NCBI RefSeq assembly: GCF_030272615.1
Contig: NC_081410.1
Location: 114,670,433 to 114,734,432 of the forward strand
Direction: 5' to 3'
Length of the DNA: 64,000 bases
DNA from: Cryptomeria japonica
Lineage: Eukaryota > Streptophyta > Pinopsida > Cupressales > Cupressaceae
The notes beneath the pieces are model-generated. The model saw only the letters and a list, made by a program, of their open reading frames with translations, did not search any database and was not told the origin of the DNA. This document shows positions 1 to 13,639 of this stretch, in pieces. Position 1 is the stretch's first letter, and every line of letters begins with the position of its first letter. Made by a program: the position numbers and the translations under genes.

Positions 1-83
1 ATTCAAATTCTCTCTCAAACAATTAGAATCCTCTATCCTAAACCAATATCACCATCCATTTATATTCATCAAATCTATAATTT

Positions 84-437
<354 letters not shown>

Positions 438-533
438 CAAACCATCTCCAAATCATTTTCAAATGAATTTGGAATAAACAAAATTATTCTATTAAAATTT
501 GAAACAAAGACATTTCATATTCTTTATCAACAA

Positions 534-1300
534 ATTATGAGCATAGAGTTTTCATGTTCTCTTGTGGTTTAATTTGCATTTTCTTTCACTTTAATGAAAT
601 CTCAACAAAGTATAAATTAAGAAATCGTCTTATAAATTGTTATATTATTTCATTCTACATTTAATGTACCCAAAATTATTTTATAACTTCATAAATTTAT
701 TTCATTTCACATTTAATATGTCCAAAATAATTTTATAATTTTATCAGAATTTTTTAAAAAAATATATATATAATGTTCTAAATTATAATGTGACTTGCTA
801 CTGTTTTTGGATTAGATTGTGTTAGTATTTTTTTGTATCAACATTTGAAATCACACTTTATGATTCATTCTACTTCTTTAGCTCTCTATAATGTGGTTAA
901 GCTACATTAATGTTCTAAATTATGAGCATAGAGATTTCATATTTTCTTGTGGTTTAATTTTCATTTTCTTTCATTTTAATGAAATCCCAGCTAAGTATAT
1001 AAATAGTAAATCATCTTATACATTTTATTATTTCATTTTACATTTAATATACCCAAAATTATTTCAAAACTTCATAAATTTATTTCGTTCCACATTTAAT
1101 ATGTCTAAAAGAATTTTATAATTTTATCACATTTTATTTATTTTTTAATATGTAATGTTCTAAATTATAATTTGACTCGCTACTATTTCTAAATTAGATT
1201 GTGTTAGTATTTTTTTTGCATCAACATTGCAAATCATACTTTGTGATTCATTCTACTCCTTTAGTTCTCTATAATATTGTTAAGATACATTAATTTCACT
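534..1300. repeat. 385-bp direct tandem duplication
   Basis: The block beginning 'attatgagcatagag' at 534 recurs at 919, an offset of 385. The two blocks stay alignable with scattered substitutions and small indels until about 1,300. The paralogous copy at 22,600-22,880 has the block once, so the duplication arose in this copy. Confidence 0.85.
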
Positions 1301-1825
1301 TACCCCATTACAACCTCCCTTCCCTTGCTGGCACTTTGATGTGAAAGGATCTATAATAGAAAAATTGGGCTTCAATTTCTCCCCACCTTCACTAAAAATG
1401 TTTATATTGTATGCTAAACATCTTTAAAAAAATATGTGAAGCTAAACACTATGAATTTAACATCTTAAGGACAATTACTTTTTAGTGAATTTCAGGTAAT
1501 TGAAAAGTCTAATTCGAATTTGAAATAATATTTTCTAGAGTTTGAGGATTTATTTAGTAATGTTTAAGGATTTAAGATACTATTTTACAATACGATGTTT
1601 AAAGTACAAATTTTGGTATCTAAAAGTATTCAAGATTTTTGATAGTTTAGATTTAAAAAATTTGTAACCTTTCAAAATTTTGGTTGGGAAAAAATTGATA
1701 TTTATTGATTTGTCTTAATAATTTGAAATCTGAAACAATAATAAGAAAATATTCTCACCATAAGAAAAAACAAGGTCAATTGTGATCAACCCAAAAGAAT
1801 GTGTCATAGATAATATTAATTAAAC

Positions 1826-2010
1826 TTGGGCTTATGATGATGGGCAGGGCTGTAATATTATGGATAGAGAGCAAATATCTTGGGATATGTCTCTTCAGTT
1901 GGATCACTTAATGGAGATTGACAGAGTTGTGTAAATTTGTTTTGGACTCGACTTGTGATCCTTTCCATTTTGTATCTATTTATGTGGTTTAATAAAAAAA
2001 TTCCTTTCTT
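1826..2010 (+). mobile_element. Short 5'-truncated LINE tail
   Basis: The long repeat unit is interrupted here relative to 53,880-53,930. The inserted 185 bases encode a short peptide containing MDREQISWDMSLQLDHL and finish with the phrase 'gtggtttaataaaaaaa', an A-rich end typical of plant LINE 3' ends. The repeat unit resumes at about 2,020 with the 'ccaactacaatttttcttc' segment. No target duplication was identified. Confidence 0.45.
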
Positions 2011-2791
2011 TTATTTAAACTCTTTAAAAACCAACTACAATTTTTCTTCAATGATAACCATAACATTTATTAAACCTTAATAATACATATCACACAGTTT
2101 AAAAATATTCATTTATGAATTTTTTACGTGAGAGGCGTTCCTATACAGTCACAGCACTGGAAGTGAAGGGTGTAAACGCTAAAGAAAACTGAAAATGGAA
2201 GAGTAGTCATCCTTAACTGTAACGGTAGTGGAAGATTAGAAGACAAGTTGTAGATCTCTTTAAATGAGGCCATTGCATTCGTCTATCTTTATTTTATGTA
2301 TTTTGTTCTTCCTCCGATTTGATTTCATTATTATTTATTATGTATTCTGTACTCTTTAGTTTTCTTAAGGTAAACATTTTTTTTATTAACCAGTGACATA
2401 TGGTTTTGATTTATGTTTAATGTGACATTTGGGAAGGCAGACAATGCTATGGATGGAGTAATCTCAGTCTTATGGTTTTTGCATGGCTGCGCAGATTTTG
2501 AGAAACAAAAACGGAGACTCCTATCTCGTAATCGTTCATATGGAAGAAGCAAGTGGTAAGCCATTTCCATTCTAAGTTTTGATATTGTTGTTTCTTGCTA
2601 TCATTGTTGTTTTATTGAAATCTTCCATCAAAAAATGATTTTTAGTATCGCCCTACCATATTTGATTTTGGGCAAAATAATTTAATGTGTTTCATTTCGT
2701 TTTCCTAATTTGAAAAGTTCATATGGTTCTTGCTATCTATTGGAGTCTCTATATTTGAATTAAATTTGTGCAAGATTGTCGTTGATTGCAG

Positions 2792-2889
2792 GTACAGGTA
2801 ATGAGGTAAAGAACTATTGGAATATGTATACTTGCAATGGTGATCATCAGTACAAAGGTAAAGCTAAACCCACATTATTGAGAATATGA
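2792..2889 (+). pseudogene. R2R3-MYB exon-3 relic (end of R3 repeat)
   Basis: An acceptor-like 'gttgattgcag' is followed at once by a frame containing TGNEVKNYWN. R2R3-MYB transcription factors have the near-invariant TDNE(V/I)KNYWN at the end of the third helix of repeat R3, and their second conserved intron lies just upstream of it. The match in sequence and intron position supports a MYB fragment. The frame then loses similarity (MYTCNGDHQYKG) and stops at 2,887. The usual His-Leu after KNYWNT is absent and Asp is replaced by Gly. No R2 or first half of R3 was found upstream; a possible donor-like 'gtggtaagcc' sits at about 2,555. The evidence is a short motif, so this is a relic or a captured fragment. 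Confidence 0.5.
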
Positions 2890-2899
2890 TGGTGAATAA

Positions 2900-4017
2900 T
2901 CGAAGCCTTGCCCTCGATATTATAGTGGTTAGTATCAATTTAATATCAACAAATTTTTATTTGCATATGATTTTTTTTTGTTAAGATATTGTTGCCTACA
3001 TAGTATATTAGTATATAGAAGAAATTTTGATAAAAAATGAAAGAAAAAATCTTAATCATCAATTTAGAAAGATCAAAAAGAATTTGTATGTTTTGAAATC
3101 TTAAATATAAAAATATAAATCATGCTTAAACAAATACTTCAAAATTTATATATATTTTTTAAAAAGATCAAAAAGAATTTTTATGTTTCTCTTTTTTGTT
3201 AAGATAATGTTGCAAGAATCTTAGTTATCAATTTAGAAAGATAAAAACAAACTTGTATGTTTCTAAATTGTAAACATAAAATTTAATTTTTCTAAATTTA
3301 AAAAATCAAAATCACACATTTAAACAAATAATTTTAGTCATCAAAATATAATGTTTCTATATTGAAAAAATCAAATTTATACATACATGTGATTTTTCTA
3401 TTTAACTCTCTATTGTGTTATAAAGATTAAAAAATATATATTTTTAAATTTTAATCATAAACATTAGATCCATTAAAATAGTTTTAAAAATATAAAAGTC
3501 TAAAATAATTCTAATGTATAATATTAACTTAATAATTTTTTTAAATTATTATTCAAATAATTTATTTTTTTAATTATTAAATGTTTATAACTATTTCTCA
3601 AATGTTAAACCCTTAAATAAGATTGTGGTTTAATTACAGTTAGGGTTAAGGTTGTATTAGGGATAGCGTTAAGGTTGTATTGGCTTAGCATTTGGTTTTT
3701 ATAAGAGTAGAGTTAGAATAAAACAAGTTATCTTAATCAAAAGAAAGTTTAAACTATTTTAATATTTGTATTAATAAGATTATTTTAATTAAAACTAAGT
3801 TTAATCTATTTTAAAATGCCTTTATTTTATTACAACAAAATTTAAAGGTATTAATCTCATAAAAATATTTAAATAATGAAAACTAATTCATAAGAAAAAT
3901 ACATAATAATGAAGGATTTTTTTAATATTTTATAATAAAATGATAATAAGTTTTATGAATGCATTATCCTATAATAGCAATTGTAACATAACCATAACTC
4001 TCAATATTCATTATCCT
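2900..4017. other. AT-rich spacer, nothing recognised
   Basis: This stretch has very high A+T, many short poly-A/T runs, no credible reading frame and no recognised element. It leads into the telomere-like array on its right. Confidence 0.6.
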
Positions 4018-4445
4018 TGACAATAAAACCTAACCATAACCCTAAAAACTTTACCCTAAATATAATGCAAAACATATTGCTAACCCTAACTCTATCCCTA
4101 ACAATGATGTATACGCCAGCCTCGGACATAATCCTAACCCTAACTTTAAATTCTAACCCTAAACCCTAGCCCTAGCCCCAACCTTAGCACTAATACTAAA
4201 CATGAAGTAAACCTAACCCTAGCCATAACCATAGTCCAAATCCTAACCATAATCCTAACCAAAAACATAAACCTTAATCATAAAAATAGTCATAATCCTA
4301 ACCCTAATCCTAACATTAATTGAACCATAACCCTAATGATAATCCTTATATAGATTAACCTAATTAAACCTTAACTTTGACCTTAAAATCAAGTTTTATT
4401 ATATAATCCTAACCTTCACACCATGCTTTATCTTTAAACCCTAAC
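4018..4445. repeat. Degenerate interstitial telomere-like repeats, block 1
   Basis: Dense variants of the plant telomere unit read on this strand as CCCTAAA/CCCTAA, mixed with CCATAA, CCTTAA and CTCTAA derivatives. Perfect units are in the minority, so this is an old interstitial array rather than a chromosome end. It is separated from the larger block by AT-rich DNA (4,446-5,340) with no recognised feature. Confidence 0.85.
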
Positions 4446-5344
4446 CCTATTTGAATACTATTATAGCTTGCATATAAAAAAATTGAGATTTAAGTGGGTT
4501 AAATGTTTTTTAAATTTATAGTTATCTCACTTTTATAGATGTGTTTTAAGTATATTATATGAATTCAAATAAAATACCATCAAAGACGGAGTTATAGAGA
4601 AGGAAGGATTGAATAGATATTAATAATGCACAAAATAAATGGTACTAAAATAATATTATTCTTTTGATAAGCGTAGAAATCAAATCAATGATGGTGTTTT
4701 AATAGATAATAATCTATTTTATGCTATCAAGATTTTATTTCATATATTTAATATAAATTAATTGTAAATCATATTAATAATGGTTCCAATTGAATCTATG
4801 AATACAATTTGCTAATTTGAATATTGTAAAGTTGGACATTTTCTTGGTGGTCAATATTCTTGTTGATAAATATGTCTATCTCATATAGATTAACAATAGA
4901 AAATCAATGTCAATTAATATTTTTACAATGCATTCAAAATTTTCTCTCATGAGAGATCCAAATGAATTATACAATGCTGATAAATTTTACCACTTGTGTA
5001 GTACCAAGGATAGATAGAAAGGTTGATTAAGATTCTTTCATGATTATAGGACTTTTTGATCATTTTTGTGAAAAGTTTGATTGATAAGAACATACCAATT
5101 GCTTAGAAGGTTTGAGCTTAATCTATGCAATTACCACCATCTTAGTCATGGATATGCACATGTATAAATTATAGTATATACTATTTTGTAAAATTTCATG
5201 TTTTTTGGGTTTAAAAATGAAAATATGTTTTAATAGATTTATAATAATTTTAAATTTATTTTTGGTTTTGTATTTTCTTAAATTATTATATCCATTTCAA
5301 ATTAATTAAAACACATTGTAAATTTACAAATATGTGACTCACTA

Positions 5345-8335
5345 AACTTGGGGTTCTATCTTTAATACCAAGGTTCTATCCCTATCCCAAACCTTGAATC
5401 TAATTCTAATCCTAATGATGATACAAACCCTAACCCTAATCATAATTCTATCCCTAACCCTTCTCAAACCCTAACCATAACCTTAACCATAATTATTATT
5501 CTCCTAATCTAAATATAAATGAATCCAAGCATTATAGCACAATAGTAACCCTAATTCTAGCCTAACTATAACGCTAAGTAAATGTAACCATAACCCTAAA
5601 TATGTTTGAATCATAATTCTAATTAAGCTATAACTTAAGCTATATTTAAAGCCTAAAACTAACTTCAATCTTAACCATAACCCTAAACCCTAACCCTAAC
5701 AATAATACTTAGTCTTAACCCTAAAACCTAATCCTAACCATAACCCTAGCCCAAACCCTAACCCTAACTAAAACCCAAAACCTATCCTTAATCCTAAGAG
5801 TAAATCCTATCCATAATCCTAATCCTAACCCTAAACCCTAACTCAAACCATTACCCTAACCCTATCCTTAATCTTAAACCCTACCATTAACCACAATCCT
5901 CACCCTAACCCTAAACCTACACCTAACTCAAACCATGATATTAATAATGACCCTAGCTCAAATCCTAACCCTAACCTTGACCCAAACCCTAATCTTAACC
6001 TTGACCCTAGCTTGATGTAAACCCTAACCCTAACCCTAACCCTAATCCTAACTATGACCCTAAGCCTAAGCCTAACCATCATCCTAAACATAACCTTAAT
6101 GCCAAACATGATGTAAACAATAAACTTAACCATAAACCTAATCATAATCCTAACCCCAACCCTAATCCTAACTCTACGTAACCATAATCCTAAACCCTAA
6201 CCCTAACAACAATCCTGCCCTAAATGTAATCGTAATTCAAATTGATATTTTATCATAATCTATTCCTAACCTTAACCTAGCCCAAACCCTAATCCTAATA
6301 GAACATTAATACAAATTTAACCCTAACCTTAATGTAATTGAACCATAACCCTAACTTTGATGTAAACCCTAAACATAATTGTAACCCTGACACTAAACCC
6401 TAACCATAAACTTAAGTTCCTTAACAGTAAACCTTAACCCTAACCATAATCCTAACCCTAAAATTAACCTTAACCGTAATTACTATTTAAACCCTATTTT
6501 GAACGTCAACCATAACCCTGAAGTAACCTCCATTGTAAATCCAACCTATGCTTGATGTTATCCACAATCTTTATGCTAACATAACTCATAACGCTAATTG
6601 ATTTATAATGCTAACCTTCAAACAAAGCTCTATTAATTTAGTTGTAATGCTAACCTTAATCCTAATTAAACCCTATCCCTAACCCTAATACTGATTCTAA
6701 TTGAACCTGAACCTTTACCCCAAGCATTATCCTACAATAATAACTCTAATCTTTACTAAAACCAATTACAACTATTATTTTATCTATAATACTATTACAC
6801 CTGTAATCTAGACCCTAACCCTAACCCTAACCTAATAATGACCCTAAACCTAACTTTACATCTAACCCTAACCCTAAGAACCCTAATCCTAACCCAAACT
6901 CTAACTCTTATATCTATCATCACATACTATCTTTCATTACAATCTTAAGCCTAAGCCTAAACCCTAATCCTAATTTTAATTCTAACCCTAACCCTAACCC
7001 TAATTTAAATTATAATCACTATTTATAATCTTTAAACCTTACCCTAATTATAATCACTAAGACTAACCCCAATACTAACCCTAAACCTAACCCTAATTAT
7101 AACCCTTACACTAATTACAATTATAACGCTAACCCTAACGCTAATTCTAACCCTAGCCCTAATTCCAACCCTAACCCTAACTCTAACTTTAATTATAATC
7201 TTTAACGCTACACTAATTATAATTAAAACCTAACCCTAACCCTAACCATAACACTAAACCCTAACCCTAACCTAAATGTAACCCTAAACCCTAACCCTAA
7301 CAATAATGCTTAGTCTTAACCCTAAAACCTAATCCTAACCATAACCCTAATAACATGCTTTATCCTTAAATCCTAACCCTTCTTGAGTCATAACACTAAC
7401 TATAACCTTAATTTAGTTGTAATGCTAACCTTAATCCTAATTAAACCCTATCCCTAACCCTAATCCTAATTAAACCCTATCCCTAACCCTAATCCTAATT
7501 AAACCCTATCCCTAACCCTAATACTAATTCTAATTGAACCTGAACCTGAACCCTTACCCCAAGCATTATCCTACAATAATAACTATAATCATTAACTAAA
7601 ACCAATTATAACTATTATTTTATCTATATTACTATAACTCCCTCTAATATAGACCCTAACCCTAACAACCCTAATCCTGACCCAAACCCTAACTCTCATA
7701 GCTATCATCATAGACTAGCTTTCAATGCAATCTTAACCCTAACCCTAACCCTAATCCTAATCCTAATTATAATTCTAGACCTAACCCTAACCCTGATCCT
7801 AATTCTAATTGTAATCTTTAAACTTTACCCTAATTATAATCACTAAGACTAACCCCAATACTAACCATAACTCTAACCATGATCCTATACGAAAACCAAA
7901 ACTTGATGCTAACCCTAACCATGATATACACCCTAATCGTTATCATATTCCTAACCCTAACCATGATATAAACCTTAACCCTGACCATAATACTAACTGT
8001 AACCCTAATCCAAAACATAACCATAAACTGAATCCTAATCCTAACCATACCCTCAATTATAATTGTAACCTCGACACTAAACCCTAACCTTAACCATAAA
8101 TTTAACCCTAATATTAAATCCTAACCATAACCCTAACCCTAACCATAATCCTAACTGTAATCCTAAACCTTAATGCTAACCACAATCCTAAACCAAAACC
8201 AAACCCTAACGTTGATGCTAACCCTAACGATGATATAAACCCTAAACATTATCATAACCTTAACCCTAATCATAAATCTAACCCAAACCATGATGTAAAT
8301 TTTAACCCTAACCATAACCATAATACTCGCAATTA
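5345..8335. repeat. Degenerate interstitial telomere-like repeats, block 2 (about 3 kb)
   Basis: This is a 3-kb run of CCCTAA-like units, nearly all drifting through CCATAA, CCTAA, ACTAA and CTTAA variants. Short perfect stretches survive near 5,690, 6,020-6,050, 6,820, 7,230 and 7,735-7,755. All units keep one orientation, as expected from array expansion and decay. Two minus-strand reading frames of Val/Arg/Met/Ile composition are artefacts of the repeat. Higher-order duplications inside it are listed separately. Confidence 0.9.
6638..7866. repeat. Higher-order duplication (period about 775-786 bp) inside the telomere-like array
   Basis: The segment starting 'gttgtaatgctaacctta' at 6,641 recurs at 7,416 (offset 775). 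Both copies contain the same non-telomeric marker 'aagcattatcctacaataat', and both reach 'aagactaaccccaatacta' near 7,060 and 7,845 (offset about 786). The second copy also carries a 30-base unit repeated three times at 7,436-7,520. Another shared marker, 'aatacttagtcttaaccc', occurs near 5,705 and with one change near 7,306. Confidence 0.8.
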
Positions 8336-8639
8336 AATAAAGTTTTATATTATCATTAAATAAAGTTTAACATATCTTAGATTTTAGTATTTGCTTTGAT
8401 CTTGCAACACATATATATTATATAAAATAGTCTAAATAGATATTTTAAAATTCATATATCTCTACATAATAATATAATAATATTGTAATTTATTTTAGAA
8501 CAAACAAATAGAAAATAATAATAATAATAATTGCAATAATAATATTACATATTATTGCAACAAACATTAATAATATAATATTATATAGTTCTATTTTGAA
8601 TTTTTTTATTGTTTCCCATGTTGCACCCTGACTGCTACT

Positions 8640-10000
8640 AGCTTACATCGCATTTCTCAAAATCTTACGTGGAAATTTCATATCACTCACAATTTTTTAG
8701 AGTAGCTTACTTGGCAAGTCCCCTGCTTACAACTAAGCTTTCAGCACAACATCATCAACAACACAACATCATCAAATATGGTGCCACATCAACATGCTTT
8801 TTGCCAAGGTGTCTAAAACAGCCCAAAAAAAAAGCGAGACCAATAGGCGTGCAAAAGAGGCTCCAATAGTTGTTCAACTGATATGGCATCACCTAATTGG
8901 TTACTTCTTACAATATTAGTACATTTCCTGACAACTATTGGTACATTTCCTAACAAAATTTGATATTTTATGTTTCAAACAATAAGTTTTATTTGTTCAA
9001 GTTTTGAAAAAAAAAGTATCAACAACTTTCACAACAATTGATAACATGCTCAACTACTGGTGCTCTTCTCCTAGACAAAGATGAATTTGATGAATCAAAG
9101 AACACAAACACAAAGCTAATATATTCAAATATGCACAAGAAAGAAAATCTACAAACACAAATATAATCTACAGATATATAATCAACCTGTAACGTACATA
9201 CAAATCATGCATAAAAAATAAAGTGATACACGGATAGACCAAAAAATTTTTTTCTCAAACTAGCAATAAAACAATTGATATTCACTATAATTATTCATCT
9301 CATAAATTTGAGCAGTGGAACTCTCAAACTATCAATCCGAAAAAGCATTTACCAGTAGCAAAAAAATTCCATTCCAACCATCTCTGATATTTGATATGAA
9401 CTATCAAAACTACAAAACATCACTGCCAGCATCGATCAAAATACAGAATGTGAGGAAGAAGAGATAAACATGTACAGGTAGTTAGAAGAATTTGATGCTT
9501 TTGGCAAACCAAAATACATTAAAACGAATAATCAAAACTACTTATACATTTTTCACTTCACCACTAACAAATATGATAATTTTCAGTTCTCTACAAATGA
9601 ATTGATAAAAAAAAAAATTGTGTTTTCGATGAAGTTATCCAAATTAAGAGATTGGGAAGCCCAACAACTTAAACAAAAATGACTGCAATAAGAAGCTGTG
9701 GACATCGAAGCAGGAACAGCTTCAATTCAAATTGACAAAACTATCAGATTTCTACTCCAACTTTTTAGGACTCTCCACAGTGAGTCCAGGAAGCCACATG
9801 CCAATTTTTTGCAAAAGATATATTCTCCCTGAGCCACCCATACCATCTTAATTTGGGTTTTATGCCCTCCCCCCCAAGATAGATTTCTTCACCATTGTTG
9901 ACGCCATGAACTCAACTGCCACACAGAGGTTGAAAATATGACTCACATTGGTCTCCATTTTGATAAAACTTAAGAATTTTTGAGAGTTTTGATCATGAGA
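8640..10000. repeat. Long dispersed repeat unit, copy C, right part
   Basis: This region aligns with parts of 39,580-41,080. Shared landmarks include 'catctcataaatttgag' (9,299 and 39,649), 'gaacttgaactttgaaactatc'-like text, and the segment around 'ttgttgacgccatgaactc' (9,897 and 40,981). The telomere-like block and the MYB relic therefore lie inside a larger insertion or rearrangement between the two halves of copy C. No open coding region was recognised apart from the exon-like segment listed next. Confidence 0.6.
9690..9930 (-). pseudogene. Exon-like conserved segment, paralogue 1
   Basis: Reading the minus strand, a frame gives AVEFMASTMVKKS followed downstream by a GMGGSG-type string in another frame. 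Two more copies occur at 40,440-40,615 and 40,870-41,010. The conserved block includes the start-codon context and the string translating to AVEFMAST, while intervening bases differ by indels. This pattern fits the first exon of a decayed gene family, perhaps with an organelle-type leader, but I do not recognise the product. This copy has a stop soon after the conserved leader. Confidence 0.3.
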
Positions 10001-11510
10001 TTGACCTCTACCACTCTCTCTATGTCTCATCATCTACATCTCTCTCTTTCCCTACCTCTCCCTCTTCCTCTATATTTTGCAATCTCTTCCTGTCTATCAC
10101 TCTTTATATCTCTCTATTACTTCTCTATTGAGACATTTGTTGCACATACAACATAATTTGCTAAATGGCCTGTCAATTGCTCTCATGTATTACACAAATT
10201 GTATACACAAAAATAGACCAATATTTCTTAGGTATTTGGCCTTCAACACCTCTTTGGCATACAAATATTGGCAATCACATCATTCAAGGCCTTCACATTT
10301 CAAAATATGTTTAAGTCTGATGTCATTTATTATGTCTTTAATTGAGTAATCTATAATCTCAACTGAATTGACATGCATGTGTTTGGAGTCAAAATAATAT
10401 AGTGAAGAAGTCCAATACCTCATCTATATACAACAATTCTTCAATAGTATATAGTACACAATATTTTCTTAGGGGACTATTTTGCCATTTTCCTCCCCAA
10501 TTAGTAATGCTCAAATCATATTCAGTATCATTCTTCAATAATACTCAAATATAATTATCATTCTTCATTGGGGACTATTTTGCCATTTTCCTCCCCATTT
10601 AGTAACGCTCAAATAAAATTCAGTATCATTCTTCAATAGTAATCAAATATAGTTATCATTCTTTAGTAATACTTAGGTAAAAATTAGTATCATGAAGAGT
10701 TATGATTCTTTGACTTGGGATGCATTTTGTCAATTATTTTTCTCAAACATTAGTATTCTCCATATCAAATTCATAATTTTTCAATTGTGACTTCCTATAT
10801 ACTCTACATTCGTGTACCCATGTTATTTCCCTTTCTTTTGATGATCTACACTCTTAGATTTGCATGTTTGGTATTTTAGTATTGTTTTTATTCTAGTAAT
10901 GATCTTCACTTGGATTTGCCTATTTAATTTGCACTTGGATTTGTCTATTTCCTTTTAAGAGAAATGCCTAGAAATTGACATCATTTACTACACAAATGTA
11001 TGGAACAAACAAACCATTTTTTTTCCTAATTGACCTTCCCTACATCTTCAACATACCCACTATTGCAAACCAAGGTGCAATTGCTAGTTCATATTTATTC
11101 AATTAGATTAACGTTGTACATCCACTTGTGGCTTTTGCCTCTTAACTTACACAAATGGGTTCCAAATTATTGGAATCCTCTCATTAGTGGCTAGAACAAG
11201 TTATATCTTTGTGCCAAAGGCTTCTTATTCATATCTTTTGAATTTTCAAAGGATACAAAATTTCTACTCAATGAAAGGCTTTGGATGTGGAGAAAGAACC
11301 TCCTTTTGGTCAAGCCATAGTTCATCTCCTCCAGCACTCTCTCTAAAATTCTAAATATCAAACCACTTTGGGCTAAGGATACTTAATCATCCTCTCTAGT
11401 TATATGAAAACTCCTCCTATAAGGTTATTGTAAATGGAATTGGTTACTTCTTAAAGGCTCAGTCTACTACTTTCTTTGTCAGTCACTCTATGTTTTACCA
11501 TTTATGTTGG
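10000..11510. other. Noncoding spacer with a 98-bp tandem duplication
   Basis: No recognisable gene. A 98-bp block beginning 'ggggactattttgccatt' at 10,472 recurs at 10,570 and runs, with changes, to about 10,668. The rest is AT-rich with CT-rich patches around 10,010-10,110. The 90-residue frame at 10,077-10,349 has no recognisable domain and I treat it as chance. Confidence 0.6.
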
Positions 11511-12686
11511 AAATGTTGAACACGCCTTAGGGTTGAGAGGGGGGTGAATCAATCCAGACCCTAAAATATTTAACCTTAAAATTCATCTTTCTAAAAAATT
11601 GTCAACTTATATTTAACCTTATCGACGCTAATGAAAAATTAAACAGTGAAACACAATGCACAAGAGAACACTAGATTTATGTGGAAAATCCAAATAGCGA
11701 AAAACCATGGTGAGTCAACTCACAATATTTGAAATGATTACAAATTTGTTTTAGGCTCATTGGCAAGGAAACATATTGCCACCTAAAAGACTTGCAGGCT
11801 AAGATGCACTATCCTAGGACAAGATACATAAGGACTTGTAGGCTAAAACTCATTGCTCAAGGGCAAGATACATAAGGACTTGCAAGTTGAAGCTCACTAC
11901 TCCAGGGCAGGATACAAAGACTTGCAGACTAAAGATCACTTCTCCATGGCAAGATACAATATCACAACATTTGAAACAGTAAGATAAAGTCTTCTCCAAA
12001 TATGAATCTACCCTTGAACTACTATCACAAGTAGCCAACTCCAACAACAATCACTATCACATTTTCACTATCTTCACATCACAAAACTCTACAAATGATA
12101 TGATCATGAAAGCGCTCTTGCATATATTATAACTTACACACTCACATCACAACCACCACACATCATAAAACCATATTGATCTTCTATGTATGCCATCTTC
12201 GTTGTAGACATCAACTAGGTCAGCTAAAACAAAGGATAAGCATAGTTCCTATTAATTCGAGCACCAAACACAATTGTGGTGAATGTGATCCAATCGAAGA
12301 GATAGAAAGGAACTAGAACATCATATTACACTTCTTTATGTAGCTCCAAATAATATATACACTAGTGTACATCATCCAAGGATGACAACTAGGTAACATG
12401 TAGATAAACAATGTATCATATATAACTAGTCAGCCTAAAAGAATAGGATCTAAATGAATTAACTCAATGTGGATCCCCACATGCCAAAGGTAGGACCCAA
12501 ATACAACTTATCGCACTCTCCAAAGTTGGCATATATCATTAAGACAATAACAAAAGATGGAAAACAAAACTCTATTGACCAAACCACAACAATTACCTAG
12601 AAAGACAACATCAGACAAAATGCAACACCAAACTAATCATTCAACATCATATGGAGCACATGGGGTCATTCCTAGAACATCCAACA
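11511..12686 (-). mobile_element. Copia-type LTR remnant, minus strand
   Basis: The left edge reads TGTTGGAAATGTTGAACACG, the reverse complement of an LTR 3' end finishing in CCAACA. Just inside lies 'gagaggggggtgaatca', the reverse complement of the 'gattcacccccc' string found near the 3' ends of the LTRs at 25,546-27,036 and 50,165-52,837. About 150 bases further in is the reverse complement of the shared motif resembling 'ggtttttccctatttggg'. The right edge at 12,681-12,686 is CCAACA, matching an LTR start of TGTTGG. No internal copia sequence adjoins it, so it is probably a solo LTR, but I found no matching 5-bp flanks. Confidence 0.55.
11789..11960. repeat. About 47-bp tandem subrepeats inside the LTR
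   Basis: Four imperfect copies of a unit like 'gacttgcaggctaagatgca' plus 'caagatacataag' follow one another. The LTRs at 26,590-26,800 and 52,410-52,570 have analogous runs of diverged short subrepeats at the same place relative to the LTR 3' end, so this seems to be a family trait of the R/U5 region. Confidence 0.7.
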
Positions 12687-12689
12687 ACA

Positions 12690-13560
12690 TTCCCAAATAC
12701 TTATTTCTCATTGTCACATCTATACATATTGGCTGAACACAAATAGATACAAATCACTATATTGCCAAAATCCCAAGAAACACAGTCATGAACATAACAT
12801 CAATAAGTCTTCTTGCAAAACACCTCAACACCTGAAACTGTAATGAAGACAACACACAAATATTACAAGCATGCTCTCCATTTTGCAACACCTAAAACAT
12901 AAATACAAATAAATTAAGAGCATTTTTTTGACCAACTGAATCCACTTTTTCGAGATAGCCAAACTATCAACAAACAACAATCACTAGCCACATCAACAAC
13001 ACCACGAAACTCAAAATATAGCAATGCAATTTCCACAAAGCATAAACATCATGTCTAAATCCAAAAGACCAAATTCTCAATTGCAGAAGAATGTGAATCA
13101 TTCTTTCATCTAGAGTTTAAACTCTTTCCTACATCATCATCATCACCATCACCATCACCATCACCATCACCATCACCATCATCATCATGCTACTAATCCA
13201 CAATATTATACTATCATCATTACCATCAACACTTAATACTGAATGTAGACATCAAACATCAAGAAGGTGGACATCCACAACCCAAAGCAACTGCAATCAA
13301 TAATAACTATCTCCTCATATTTTACCAAAACATATATGACATCCAAATAAAAACTATAGGTTGACAACAAATGACAACACTGCCAACACTCTCCCCATTG
13401 ACACCATCAACAACACAACAACATCGATGACACCATAAAAAATTCTCATCATCAAGGACAATGCACATTGTCAGACATTAGGTTGACATCAATGACAACA
13501 CATATTGCTAATGGCATAAAGATATTCAATGACTTTCATAGGGACATTTTTTTATGGAAG
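12690..13560. other. Noncoding spacer with CAT/CAC microsatellite
   Basis: The only clear structure is a trinucleotide run of CAT and CAC units at about 13,130-13,188. The surroundings are rich in 'caaca' and 'catca' phrases and hold no recognised gene. Confidence 0.6.
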
Positions 13561-13639
13561 GGGATAAACCCTATACTTATCAACTTCACTATGAGGATCT
13601 CACCTCCATATGAATACATTATTTTTCCACTAGCAACCT

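Noticed and set aside
5900-8048. Val/Arg/Met-rich reading frames on the minus strand
   Set aside because: They are translations of telomere-like repeats; the repeat explains their composition fully.
4018-8335. True chromosome end
   Set aside because: Units are highly degenerate and other repeats continue on both sides, so the array is interstitial.
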